Source of the DNA: an uncultured Ruminococcus sp.
Lineage (GTDB): Bacteria; Bacillota; Clostridia; Oscillospirales; Ruminococcaceae
DNA length: 28,559 nucleotides
Direction: 5' to 3'
NCBI GenBank assembly: GCA_937942105.1
Contig: CALDFS010000311.1
Location: 1-28,559, forward strand
The translations under genes and the position numbers were made by a program. The notes under the pieces were generated by a model that made no database searches, was not told the origin of the DNA, and was given only the letters and a program-made list of their open reading frames with translations. Numbering within the stretch: the first letter of the stretch is position 1; every line of letters starts with the position of its first letter. This document shows positions 1-8,089 of the stretch, in pieces.

Positions 1-579
1 AATATCAAGAATGTTTACGGTCTGCCTTCGGTTGTAGCTGTAAACCGCTTCCCCACCGACACCGACGCTGAGGTTGCGCTCGTCATCGAAAAGTGCAAGG
101 AGTTGGGTGTAAACGTTGTTCTTTCGGACGTTTGGGCAAAGGGCGGCGAAGGCGGCAAGGAGCTTGCGCGCGAGGTTGTAAGGCTCTGCGAAGAGGAAAC
201 CCCGCACTTCACCTTCTCTTACGAAGACGATTTGAGCCTTGAAGAGAAGATCAAGGCAGTTGTAACCAAGGTTTACGGCGGCGTTGGAATAAACATCCTG
301 CCGAACGCAAAGAAGGAGCTTGGCATACTTACCGAGCTTGGCTTCGGCAATATGCCTGTGTGCATTGCTAAGACACAGTACTCCTTCTCGGATAATCCTG
401 CGCTGTTGGGTGCGCCGGAGGGCTTTACCGTAACTGTCAAGAACGTCAAGGTTTCCGCAGGTGCGGGATTTGTAGTCGTTCTGACCGGCGATATTATGAC
501 GATGCCCGGTCTGCCCAAATCCCCAGCCGCTGAGAGGATTGACGTTGACGACAACGGCGTTATTACCGGATTGTTCTGA
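1..579 (+). CDS. fhs: Formate-tetrahydrofolate ligase, C-terminal part (5' end outside window)
   Basis: The open frame enters at base 1 and ends in TGA at 577-579, giving the last 192 residues of a protein of about 555. The enzyme makes 10-formyl-THF from formate, THF and ATP in the cytosol, feeding purine synthesis, initiator-tRNA formylation and acetogenic C1 flux. Recognition rests on strong family similarity across the fragment: SVVAVNRFPTDT at the start, then SDVWAKGGEGG, KVYGGVGINILPNA, CIAKTQYSFSDNP and the terminal GDIMTMPGLPKSPAAERIDV. No frameshift is visible. It is the only gene on the plus strand at this end, and a hairpin terminator follows within 30 bases. The fmt gene at 11154-12077 uses the cofactor this enzyme makes, but the two are not in one operon. 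Confidence 0.97.
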   Translation, partial: NIKNVYGLPSVVAVNRFPTDTDAEVALVIEKCKELGVNVVLSDVWAKGGEGGKELAREVVRLCEEETPHFTFSYEDDLSLEEKIKAVVTKVYGGVGINILPNAKKELGILTELGFGNMPVCIAKTQYSFSDNPALLGAPEGFTVTVKNVKVSAGAGFVVVLTGDIMTMPGLPKSPAAERIDVDDNGVITGLF

Positions 580-605
580 TTTTTCCTGATTGCTGATAAA
601 ATAAT

Positions 606-649
606 AATCGGTGCAAAATCGCTTTACTGCGGATTTGCACCGATTTTTT
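606..649 (+). terminator. Rho-independent terminator of fhs
   Basis: A 12-base stem (AATCGGTGCAAA at 606-617 pairing with TTTGCACCGATT at 634-645) with a 16-base loop is followed by a T run to 649. It lies 27 bases after the fhs stop. I see no gene or clear signal in the remaining 190 bases up to 837. Confidence 0.9.
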
Positions 650-837
650 GTGATATCTGCTGCGGCTCTATATTCTATTAATGTGGCGCAGTATCTCCTT
701 GTTCCCGCTAACTCCCCAACACAGCCACTGCATAAAGTTCGCCCCCGCAAGATAAATAGCAATACTTCTTTTGATCTTATACAATTATTTTAACGGCGCC
801 GCCATTTCTGCTGTGGCTGCAAAGCCGTCTGTGCTTG

Positions 838-1614
838 CTATTTTACTATGTATTCTACATCATATGATTCCTTGGGTTCATCAACATCAAGCTCGATGGA
901 ATCTGAAGCTGCCGAATAATCGCCGTTTTTTATGTCAGTTATGCTTATAACGTTCGGGTAGAACATTCCCCGGGGCAAGGCTTTGATTTCTTCATCGGTC
1001 AGCTCTTTGAAGATACGGATACTAAGGGGCAGATTGCCATATCTGAATAAAAACTCAGTTGTGCCAAAATCAACATCGTAGTATAATTCCAAATCATGAA
1101 GCGATATTTTTTTATAAGACCCTTTTTCATACAGATATTCGGCGCTGAAAACCATCGGGTTATAGGACACAAAAACTTCCATACCATCATATTTTACAGT
1201 GCAGGTTGTATCAAATGCAACCTCACTATCACTATTGATTGATACACCATATCTCGAGTATTCGTAACGATACGTTTCGGGATAAACCCGCAAAGCCATA
1301 ATATAAGCTCTTATGGCTATTATCTCGCAGTCAATATCCGGAATGTAGACATAATCTTCGCCCTTGTCAACTCTTTTATTGGCAAGCTTGGACATTTCTT
1401 CTGGCGTTGCGTTTCCGGCTAACACATTATCGTAAGTTACTTTAATCTCTTGGTTCAGCTTGGCTGAAAAATCTTCAAGGCTGTTTGCTTCTATAACAGG
1501 ATAAACTGTTCCGCCTACAGGAATATCAGTCGGGTCATCTTCAACACAGCCGACCGGTATTGATAGGGCTAATGCGGCGATTATTAGCAGGATTGAGAGT
1601 ATGAGTTTTTTCAT
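838..1614 (-). CDS. Secreted protein of unknown function, paralogue of the upstream gene
   Basis: I do not recognise a family. The 258-residue product starts with a Sec signal peptide (MKKLILSILLIIAALALSI), then PVGC, which only loosely resembles a lipobox. The start at 1614 is preferred over an upstream TTG because GAAAGGAA lies just before it. It is a paralogue of the product of 1696-2439: both share the signal peptide, the EDFSAKLN segment, a YIPDID segment and an almost identical last 50 residues (ALPRGMFYP, then SITDIKNGD, then a DVD-PKESYDVE end). The middle parts differ strongly. It is the last gene of the operon that begins with the cysteine peptidase. An accessory, substrate or inhibitor role for that peptidase is possible but is inferred from position only. 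Confidence 0.8.
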   Translation of the reverse strand: MKKLILSILLIIAALALSIPVGCVEDDPTDIPVGGTVYPVIEANSLEDFSAKLNQEIKVTYDNVLAGNATPEEMSKLANKRVDKGEDYVYIPDIDCEIIAIRAYIMALRVYPETYRYEYSRYGVSINSDSEVAFDTTCTVKYDGMEVFVSYNPMVFSAEYLYEKGSYKKISLHDLELYYDVDFGTTEFLFRYGNLPLSIRIFKELTDEEIKALPRGMFYPNVISITDIKNGDYSAASDSIELDVDEPKESYDVEYIVK

Positions 1615-1695
1615 TTGTGCAGTTCCTTTCAAGCATACCTTCCCGGCAGAGTAAAAGCCTTTTCTTTTGGCATATATGAATACGCATAATATTCG

Positions 1696-2439
1696 CTATC
1701 CGATTATGCACTCTACATCATATGATTCCTTCGGGTCATCAACGTCGATATCTATAGAGCCGGAAATTGCTGAAAAATCGCCGTTTTTAATATCGGTTAT
1801 GCTTATAGCCTTCGGGTAGAACATTCCCCGGGGCAGGGCTTTGATCTCATCGTCGGTCAGCGGCATAGAAACGACGTAAAGCATTTCGCCGTCCGATTCA
1901 AAGTAAATAAGCGTTTTATTAGTTTCATTGTTATATGAGATTTTCTTACCATGCAGTATAATTTCCTTATTAGCTATTGATGTACTAATCATATGACCAT
2001 AATAATCATACTCAGAATTCTCATAGTAAAAAGTCAAGCTTGTTTGCAAGCCTACCTCGTCGCCTTCTATAAACGCAGTGCCGTATTTAGGAAATCCATT
2101 GGTTTTGTAATCGACATTGCAAGGTTTAACATACATATTAAACAACACTCCGGTCAAATCAATATCCGGAATATACACTATATCCTTGTCGGAATCAATT
2201 CTTTCAAGCACTCGCTCGTAAATATCCGGGATTTGTTGGCTGTCATAATCAATTTGAATATCACGAGAGTTAAGGCTGTTGAGCTTTGCCGAAAAATCTT
2301 CAATGCTGATAGCTTCTATTGTTGGAAAAAGAACTTTGCCAACCGGAGCATCGATGTCAATTTCATCATCACAGTAAGTTGGGATTGATAATGACAATGC
2401 CAAAGTTATTATTAGGATTGAAAGTATTAGTTTTTTCAT
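1696..2439 (-). CDS. Secreted protein of unknown function, second paralogue
   Basis: This 247-residue protein has a clear N-terminal signal peptide (MKKLILSILIITLALSLSI). The family is not recognised. The ATG at 2439 is chosen because a GGTG ribosome site precedes it and the signal peptide starts there; an in-frame GTG lies four codons upstream. The mature part is acidic at its start (DDEIDID) and shares the C-terminal module with the next gene, including PRGMFYP and SITDIKNGDFSA. It lies 18 bases after the stop of the peptidase gene, so the two are very probably cotranscribed. There are no membrane segments beyond the signal peptide and no lipobox: the cysteine here is in PTYC, unlike the neighbour's PVGC. 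Confidence 0.8.
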   Translation of the reverse strand: MKKLILSILIITLALSLSIPTYCDDEIDIDAPVGKVLFPTIEAISIEDFSAKLNSLNSRDIQIDYDSQQIPDIYERVLERIDSDKDIVYIPDIDLTGVLFNMYVKPCNVDYKTNGFPKYGTAFIEGDEVGLQTSLTFYYENSEYDYYGHMISTSIANKEIILHGKKISYNNETNKTLIYFESDGEMLYVVSMPLTDDEIKALPRGMFYPKAISITDIKNGDFSAISGSIDIDVDDPKESYDVECIIG

Positions 2440-2457
2440 GTAAATCACCACAGCTCA

Positions 2458-3735
2458 CTAATATAAATCAGTACAAACTGTATTAAACCATTCATTAGGA
2501 GTACCATTTATAGTATATGCACTACCATATTTAACTACGCTTAAAGGATATAATTTGTAACCCGTAGATGTAATAATAGGCTTAGTGTTGGAATCTCTTA
2601 TAAGCAACATATGATATTCCTCAAGACTAGGGTCGTGTTCGGCATAATTATAACCTGCCAAAACCATTATATGACCGTTTTTATACTTTCCTGTAGTTGA
2701 GTCATAATAAAACCAACCCATTAATGATGGCTGATCATTACCTATACTGTTAATAATAGAGTTCCACGACAGCTTTGAATTTTTACAGTAATACGTCAAA
2801 CTATAGTCATACAATGACAGTCTTCTGTTGATATAAGGAACTGTTTGCTCAACATTAGTCGTCAAACTACCTTTATTGTCTGCCAGTCTTTCATATATGA
2901 TTTCAAATCTCAAAGCAGATGCAGACGAAATATCATTCTCTGAATACGAATCCACACAACCATGATAATAATAATAACACAACGAAGCAATGCTTGAAGC
3001 CCAACAAGTATATTCTCCATAATTTTCATTCAACATATACTTCACATTATTGACAGGTACAATTCCGCATCCATCTCCACTATAATATATATCATTATTA
3101 CTATTAACTGAACAACTTGCTGCCGGTTCGCTTATGTTTGTTATAGTTGCATCTATCACATTATCTGTGCTTCTTGCTATGCTGTTAGATATTACTGCAC
3201 AATCATCAGCTATTCTATCCTTGTCGTAAAGATATTCATCACTTGAAACATGAATAATCTGATTGTTCTGAATAAAGTAATAGGCGTTATCAGAAACATA
3301 TATTCTATATGGCTGTGCGCTATTTTTTAGTTTTTCAGAAATATCAACCGTTAAAAGATTCCTTTCAATTTGGAAGCCTAATTCACCATTTACATTGGAA
3401 ATAGTCATAATAGCAACAACGGAATTGCCTGCATATATAAGGAAATAATATGCAATATCCGAATACTGCATTGTATTCACGCTTATCATTCTGAACCCTT
3501 GCGATAAGGTCAAATTGCTAAGCTGGCTGTCTGAAATGCCGAAGTTTGCCCATACAGGTTTACCCATGTGCATAAAAATGTCAGCGGCATACGAAGTTAC
3601 ATTAGAAGGTACTGCTGCTGTTTCTATGTACAGCTTGGATTCGTCTTCTATTGGTGTTAAGCCGATGGCACTAACAGAAGTCATCATAGTAAGTGAAAGA
3701 ACAAATGCTACTAAAAGTGTAAATAATTTTTTCAT
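2458..3735 (-). CDS. Secreted papain-like cysteine peptidase (C39/AvrRpt2-like fold)
   Basis: The 425-residue protein has a signal peptide (residues 1-23, ending SVSA), a likely propeptide or N-terminal domain to about residue 215, and a papain-like core after that. Supporting residues are Cys244 in the motif EYTCWASS at the start of a helix, His355 in NGHIMVLAGY, and Asp381 or Asn383 in LLIRDSN as the third catalytic residue. Papain-like enzymes usually carry Gln six residues before the Cys; here it is Asn238, so activity is not certain. An AAGGAG site lies 8 bases before the ATG. It is the first gene of a three-gene operon driven by the promoter at 3852-3880. The substrate is unknown. A degenerate, non-catalytic member of the fold cannot be excluded. 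Confidence 0.78.
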   Translation of the reverse strand: MKKLFTLLVAFVLSLTMMTSVSAIGLTPIEDESKLYIETAAVPSNVTSYAADIFMHMGKPVWANFGISDSQLSNLTLSQGFRMISVNTMQYSDIAYYFLIYAGNSVVAIMTISNVNGELGFQIERNLLTVDISEKLKNSAQPYRIYVSDNAYYFIQNNQIIHVSSDEYLYDKDRIADDCAVISNSIARSTDNVIDATITNISEPAASCSVNSNNDIYYSGDGCGIVPVNNVKYMLNENYGEYTCWASSIASLCYYYYHGCVDSYSENDISSASALRFEIIYERLADNKGSLTTNVEQTVPYINRRLSLYDYSLTYYCKNSKLSWNSIINSIGNDQPSLMGWFYYDSTTGKYKNGHIMVLAGYNYAEHDPSLEEYHMLLIRDSNTKPIITSTGYKLYPLSVVKYGSAYTINGTPNEWFNTVCTDLY

Positions 3736-3851
3736 ATTAATGTCTCCTTTTTCATAATTCAGTTATTTTTGGATTATGATATCTTGAAATCGGACTTACC
3801 CCCTCAACTATAACACAAACGTTAAAATACCATTTTATTTCCTATATTTAT

Positions 3852-3880
3852 AGTATACACCAACTGTTTATCTTTGTCAA
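3852..3880 (-). promoter_or_regulatory. Sigma-A promoter of the cysteine peptidase operon
   Basis: On the minus strand TTGACA (3875-3880) and TATACT (3852-3857) are separated by exactly 17 bases. Transcription should start near 3845, leaving an untranslated leader of about 110 bases before the ATG at 3735. Confidence 0.85.
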
Positions 3881-3911
3881 TAGGTGTAGATAATTTTTTA
3901 GAAAAAACAGT

Positions 3912-3951
3912 AAAAAATTCCGAGCGGAATGCTATGTCACATTCCACTCGG
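3912..3951 (-). terminator. Terminator ending the long housekeeping operon after spoVM
   Basis: CCGAGTGGAATG and CATTCCGCTCGG (minus-strand reading) form a 12-base stem with one T-G wobble and an 8-base loop, followed by AATTTTTT. It begins 11 bases after the spoVM stop. The wobble pairs only in minus-strand RNA, which supports this orientation. Confidence 0.9.
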
Positions 3952-3961
3952 CTTTTAAACT

Positions 3962-4051
3962 CTATTCGCAGCTACTATCCTTCTTTATGCCGAATATAAG
4001 CCGCAGTAATCCGCGTATTGCCTTATTTGGCTTAACTACTACTATTTTCAT
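3962..4051 (-). CDS. spoVM: Spore morphogenesis peptide SpoVM-like (29 aa)
   Basis: A 29-codon frame begins at ATG 4051 behind AGGAGGT at 5-base spacing and ends in TAG at 3962-3964. In B. subtilis SpoVM is a 26-residue amphipathic peptide that sits on the convex forespore membrane and anchors the SpoIVA coat base. Aligned without gaps, this peptide keeps Met1, Lys2, Lys7, Lys10, Gly14, Arg17 and Gly21, with a hydrophobic face (residues 15-22, LLRLIFGI) and a basic end (KKD). Proline is at position 8, while B. subtilis has it at 9. The position after rsgA at the end of the prpC-prkC-rsgA operon matches B. subtilis, where rpe and thiN lie between. A terminator follows directly. I could not assign a sporulation-sigma promoter in the 91 bases upstream. 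Confidence 0.83.
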   Translation of the reverse strand: MKIVVVKPNKAIRGLLRLIFGIKKDSSCE

Positions 4052-4142
4052 CGCGCACCTCCTATTATGTACGGCGTTGAGACGGCTCTGCCATCCACAG
4101 CCTATATAACATAATATTCCGGCGCCGAAAAATTGCTAAAAC

Positions 4143-5033
4143 TCACTTCGACTTTGGCTTGATATCCCAAGGCTTTATTTTTGCCGCTTCTGCATACATC
4201 TCAATATAGCTTTTATGGCGTGAGCGGCTTATAGCTCCCGATTCGACGGCTTCTATCACCGCGCATCCGCTTTCCTTTGTATGCGAGCAGTCAGGGAATC
4301 GGCATTTGCCCAGATACTGTAAGAACTCCGGGAAGCAGTCGGCAAGCTCATCCTTCATTATAATATCATACTTCCTCGTCTCAAAGGTTGAGAACCCGGG
4401 AGTATCGGCTATGTACCCGCCGCAGTCCAGCCTAAAGATATCCACCCGGCGTGTGGTATGCTTTCCCCTGCCCAGCTTGCGGCTGATTTCGTCAGTCTCT
4501 AAGCTTAGCTCCGGGCAGATGTTGTTGAGAAGTGATGATTTTCCTGAACCGGAATTGCCGGTCACCGCTGAAAACTTCCCTTTTAGTGCAGCTTTGACCT
4601 CTTCACACCCCAAGCCGGACACATTGTTCACGCAGAAGGTTGGGTAAATGCTTTTATAGATATCTGCATATGCTTTAGCGGGCTGCTTATCCGTCTTGGT
4701 AAACACTATCACCGGGGATATTCCCTTGAATTCGCACACCGCTAAAAATTTATCCAACAGCGGTATATTCGGCGCCGGCTCACAGGTTGATATCACAAAA
4801 ACCATGCAGTCAAGATTTGCCAACGGTGGACGGATTATTTCGTTCTTCCGAGGCAGGATTTCGGTTATCACCGCTGATGAGGCTTCCTCTGAAATCATCG
4901 CCCTGTCGCCGCACAAAGGGGTGATATCCTTTGCCCGGAACACTCCCCTTGCGGAACAGATTATCTCCCTGCCGTCGGCGGCGACCTTATAGCTGCCGCC
5001 GAGCGAGCTTATTATCGTACCTTCAAAAATCAT
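4143..5033 (-). CDS. rsgA: Ribosome small subunit-dependent GTPase A
   Basis: RsgA (CpgA/YjeQ) is a cytosolic, circularly permuted GTPase that checks late 30S subunit maturation. The 296-residue product has an N-terminal OB fold (residues 1-65), then GTPase motifs in permuted order: the G4 motif VFTKTDK first, then the P-loop GNSGSGKSS, then G3 DTPGFS. Near the C-terminus is the zinc-binding knuckle CRFPDCSHTKESGC with its C-x4-C-x-H-x5-C ligands. Length and order are normal. The ATG is 9 bases after the prkC stop codon and lacks a clear Shine-Dalgarno sequence, so translation is probably coupled to prkC. In B. subtilis the orthologue CpgA is a PrkC substrate, which matches this neighbourhood. 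Confidence 0.96.
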   Translation of the reverse strand: MIFEGTIISSLGGSYKVAADGREIICSARGVFRAKDITPLCGDRAMISEEASSAVITEILPRKNEIIRPPLANLDCMVFVISTCEPAPNIPLLDKFLAVCEFKGISPVIVFTKTDKQPAKAYADIYKSIYPTFCVNNVSGLGCEEVKAALKGKFSAVTGNSGSGKSSLLNNICPELSLETDEISRKLGRGKHTTRRVDIFRLDCGGYIADTPGFSTFETRKYDIIMKDELADCFPEFLQYLGKCRFPDCSHTKESGCAVIEAVESGAISRSRHKSYIEMYAEAAKIKPWDIKPKSK

Positions 5034-5042
5034 ATGATTCTA

Positions 5043-7253
5043 TCAGAACATTGAGTTGAGATCAACCAACGTGAAGACAAACTGCATATACTCCGAGCAA
5101 TAGTATGTTCCTTCGTCAAAGTCTATGGCATACTGCGCAAGCTCCGTCCTCATTCCGGTTCTTGGGCTTCTCAGGCTTGCCGAAGCGGTTATAGTTCCGC
5201 TTTCTCCGTAAACCTTGATTCCTATGGAAGACCCAGCGTAGTTGGAAGCTGTGAACACAACACTGTCGCTTATCGCTTCGGAGGTTTGGGTATCATAGAA
5301 CGTAAGCGAATAGGTGTTGCTTACGTTAGACGGAATATCCACATATACCGTAATGTAATTGCGGTTGTCGTCAGGGTCGGTAACGGTATTGTCCGGAACT
5401 CCGGGATTTGTCGGATTTGTCTGATTACCGTTTCCGCCCGGCACATCAGACCAGAACGGATCGTCGCCAAGGTCGATATCGCCCCATGGGTCGGTGAACG
5501 GGTCTGAAACCGTTCCTGTACCGTCCGAAACATATATGGTAACTGTGGTGTTTCTTGTAACTATGTCGCCCTCGGCAATATTCTGGGATATTACTGTGTC
5601 AACAGGGTCGCTCGATTCGGTATACTGAATCTTGGGGACAAGGTAAGCGTCTGTCAGCATTCCCTCAGCCTCGGTAACGCTGTAGCCAACTACATAGGGA
5701 ACAACTGTATCCTCAGTCGAAGGACCTATACTAACATAAACCTTTACCGTTGAGCCTTCTTCAATGGTGGAATAAGCAACAGGGTCGGTCTTAACAACAT
5801 ATCCTGCGGCAATATCGTCGCTTTCGGCCTCTATTCTTAGGCATTTCAGGTTTTCGCCGATAAGGGCTGCATTCGCCGAATTATAGTGGAAATTAACAAC
5901 GTCAGGAACAGTAACCATTCGTGTTCCCTTTGAAACCACTACTTTTATAACATCGCCTATCTTAACAATTCTTCCCTCTGCCTTTTCCTGCTCGATTATT
6001 ATTCCGGCTGGATTTTCGGAATTATACTCTTCGGTTGCGGCAAGCTGTATATCGGGATATTCCGCTCTCGCATCATAATAGTTAAGTCCTACAAGCTTGG
6101 GCATGGTGTAATCGTTGGAGGAGGAAGCCGTGGTCTTGAACGCTCCCAGAATAACCTTGGAAAGGAACAACGTTGCAACTATTATGACGGTAACCGTCAT
6201 CGCCGCAAGTATTGGAAGAATGTAATTGTGCCTTGGCTCCTCGTCCTCATCGTCCTGCTCTTCCTCATAGACGACATAATCCTCGGCGGGAGGTGTCTGC
6301 TTTTTCTCCCTTACCTTTTTAGGCTTGTCCGGCTGGTTTTTCTTGCTCTTTGCAGCAGCAAGCAGCTTCGAGGGGCGCTCCGGCTTTTTAACAGGCTCGT
6401 CCGCATAGCCGAAGACAATGCTTTGGTCGTTTTTAAAGGCTTCGATATCCATTATCATGCCGGAAGCGGACTGATACCTCTTTGAAGGGTCCTTTTCCAT
6501 TGCCCGCAGGATGATCTCTTCCAGACCAGGGTACATACTTGAAACGAACTGCGAAGGCTTTACCGGCTCCTCGTTCATATGCTTCAGGGCCACCGAAACC
6601 GGAGTATCGCCGTCAAACGGCTTTCTTCCGGTGAGCATCTCATACATCATCACGCCGACTGAGTAGATGTCGCTGCGCTCGTCGGTATGTTCCCCTCTTG
6701 CCTGCTCTGGGGAGACATAGTGCACCGAGCCCATTGTTTTTTCGGTGGGCATACCGGGGTTCTGGCGGGAAAATCTTGCTATTCCGAAATCCATCACCTT
6801 AATTGTACCGTCCGAAAGGCGCATAACGTTCTGCGGCTTAATATCGCGGTGGACTATTCCCCTGTCATGGGCGAGCTGCAATGCTCTTAAAATCTGGATG
6901 GTATAGTGCACACACTCTCTCCACGGCACAAGACCTATCTGCTCGATATATTCCTTCAGGGTTATGCCATCGATATACTCCATGACTATATATTCAAGGG
7001 CATTTTCGTGACCCACGTCGAAAATCTTTACTATATTCGGGTGAGACAAAACCGCTATTGCCTTGCTTTCGTTTCTGAAGCACCTTACAAACTCCTCGTT
7101 CGAGCAGAATTCCGGCTTTAATATCTTAACAGCAACGGTTCTGCCCTCCATAATATCTCTGCCCTTATAAACGTCGGACATTCCGCCCACACCTATGCGC
7201 TCGGTGATTTCATATCTTCCATCCATTTTCATGCCTATCATATTGTCTTCCAT
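5043..7253 (-). CDS. prkC: PASTA-domain Ser/Thr protein kinase (Hanks type)
   Basis: This membrane kinase senses peptidoglycan fragments and phosphorylates translation and cell-wall proteins in related Firmicutes. In the 736 residues: the glycine loop GVGGMSDVY (21-29), catalytic Lys43, HRDIKPQN (135-142), DFG (155-157) and SPEQARGE (181-188). These are followed by a basic and then acidic juxtamembrane stretch (280-340), one membrane helix (about 344-368), and three extracellular PASTA repeats (about 383-443, 446-510, 515-578). After a Gly/Asn/Pro/Asp-rich linker comes a further beta-rich domain of about 105 residues (631-736), possibly Ig-like. An AGGAAG site lies 9 bases before the ATG. The partner phosphatase gene is 24 bases upstream. 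Confidence 0.96.
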   Translation of the reverse strand: MEDNMIGMKMDGRYEITERIGVGGMSDVYKGRDIMEGRTVAVKILKPEFCSNEEFVRCFRNESKAIAVLSHPNIVKIFDVGHENALEYIVMEYIDGITLKEYIEQIGLVPWRECVHYTIQILRALQLAHDRGIVHRDIKPQNVMRLSDGTIKVMDFGIARFSRQNPGMPTEKTMGSVHYVSPEQARGEHTDERSDIYSVGVMMYEMLTGRKPFDGDTPVSVALKHMNEEPVKPSQFVSSMYPGLEEIILRAMEKDPSKRYQSASGMIMDIEAFKNDQSIVFGYADEPVKKPERPSKLLAAAKSKKNQPDKPKKVREKKQTPPAEDYVVYEEEQDDEDEEPRHNYILPILAAMTVTVIIVATLFLSKVILGAFKTTASSSNDYTMPKLVGLNYYDARAEYPDIQLAATEEYNSENPAGIIIEQEKAEGRIVKIGDVIKVVVSKGTRMVTVPDVVNFHYNSANAALIGENLKCLRIEAESDDIAAGYVVKTDPVAYSTIEEGSTVKVYVSIGPSTEDTVVPYVVGYSVTEAEGMLTDAYLVPKIQYTESSDPVDTVISQNIAEGDIVTRNTTVTIYVSDGTGTVSDPFTDPWGDIDLGDDPFWSDVPGGNGNQTNPTNPGVPDNTVTDPDDNRNYITVYVDIPSNVSNTYSLTFYDTQTSEAISDSVVFTASNYAGSSIGIKVYGESGTITASASLRSPRTGMRTELAQYAIDFDEGTYYCSEYMQFVFTLVDLNSMF

Positions 7254-7277
7254 GAATCATCACTTCCTAAATAAAAT

Positions 7278-8006
7278 CTATATCGCAGCCAGAACTACTG
7301 TTATATTATCCTTGCCGCCAAGTGAATTTGCTCTTTCAATTAAATCGGCTGCCGCCTGCTCTAACGGCTGGTGATAAACCGTTCCGAAAATGACCTCGTC
7401 GCTGACATAGTTTGTCAAACCGTCGGTACAGATAAGTATATATTCGCCGGAATGAACATCAAGCTCGAAATAATCAGCCTCAACGGTTTCGTCAACTCCA
7501 ACAGCGCGGGTTATAACATTCTTCATTCTGTGAACCTTCATCTCGGATTCGTCTATAAGTCCCTTGGAATGCAGATATTCGACCATGGTATGGTCGCTGG
7601 TTATCTGAGTTATACCGGATTCGTTCAGAATATACGCCCTTGAATCGCCTACGCTTGCAATACAGCAAAGACCGTTATGTATTACCGCGCAGACGCAGGT
7701 GGTTCCCATGCCCTCGTTTTCGGGGCTTGCCTTGCTCTTATTGAAAACAAGGGTATTCGCCGCTGAAACGGAGGAAAGAAGCAGGGATTTTATGCTTTTA
7801 GGCTCCATATCGCTTCGGAAGCTCAGCTGAATCCTTTCATAAACCGCGTTTGCGGATATATCGCTTGCAAGCCCGCCGGACGCCGCGCCGCCCATACCGT
7901 CACACACAACGGCAAAGGCACTGTCATCCGTAAGCATGCTCAGGCGGAATCTGTCCTGATTTTCTTTTCTGAATTTTCCTATGTCTGTTTTACCTATTAC
8001 AAACAA
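7278..8006 (-). CDS. prpC: PP2C-family Ser/Thr protein phosphatase
   Basis: This metal-dependent phosphatase reverses PrkC phosphorylation in the cytosol. The 242-residue product shows all the expected motifs: TDIGKFRKENQD at the N-terminus, CDGMGGAASG (metal-binding Asp), SVGDSRAY, ITSDHTMVEYL, CTDGLTNYV and the terminal GGKDNITVVL. The start codon is TTG at 8006. It is fixed by GGAGG at 8-base spacing and by the family N-terminus, and no ATG is available nearby. The TTG start may keep expression low. The gene precedes prkC, as in B. subtilis, so kinase and phosphatase are made from one message. Confidence 0.96.
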   Translation of the reverse strand: MFVIGKTDIGKFRKENQDRFRLSMLTDDSAFAVVCDGMGGAASGGLASDISANAVYERIQLSFRSDMEPKSIKSLLLSSVSAANTLVFNKSKASPENEGMGTTCVCAVIHNGLCCIASVGDSRAYILNESGITQITSDHTMVEYLHSKGLIDESEMKVHRMKNVITRAVGVDETVEADYFELDVHSGEYILICTDGLTNYVSDEVIFGTVYHQPLEQAAADLIERANSLGGKDNITVVLAAI

Positions 8007-8089
8007 ACCTATCGCCTCCGAAGCTGCAATATTGTATCAAAAAATGTGTCCGATCCATCCGCAGCGGTCGCAGATGGCATTATGCAAAG

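Noticed and set aside
611..793. Plus-strand 60-codon open frame after fhs
   Set aside because: It begins inside the fhs terminator hairpin, has no ribosome site and has no recognisable protein pattern.
785..837. Possible terminator after the gene at 838-1614
   Set aside because: Short GC stems (GGCT/AGCC, ACGGC/GCCGT) occur, but no compact hairpin followed by a T run could be drawn.
1540..1614. Possible lipobox in the product of 838-1614
   Set aside because: The sequence PVGC has Pro where Leu/Val/Ile is expected, and the paralogue has PTYC, so lipid attachment is not claimed.
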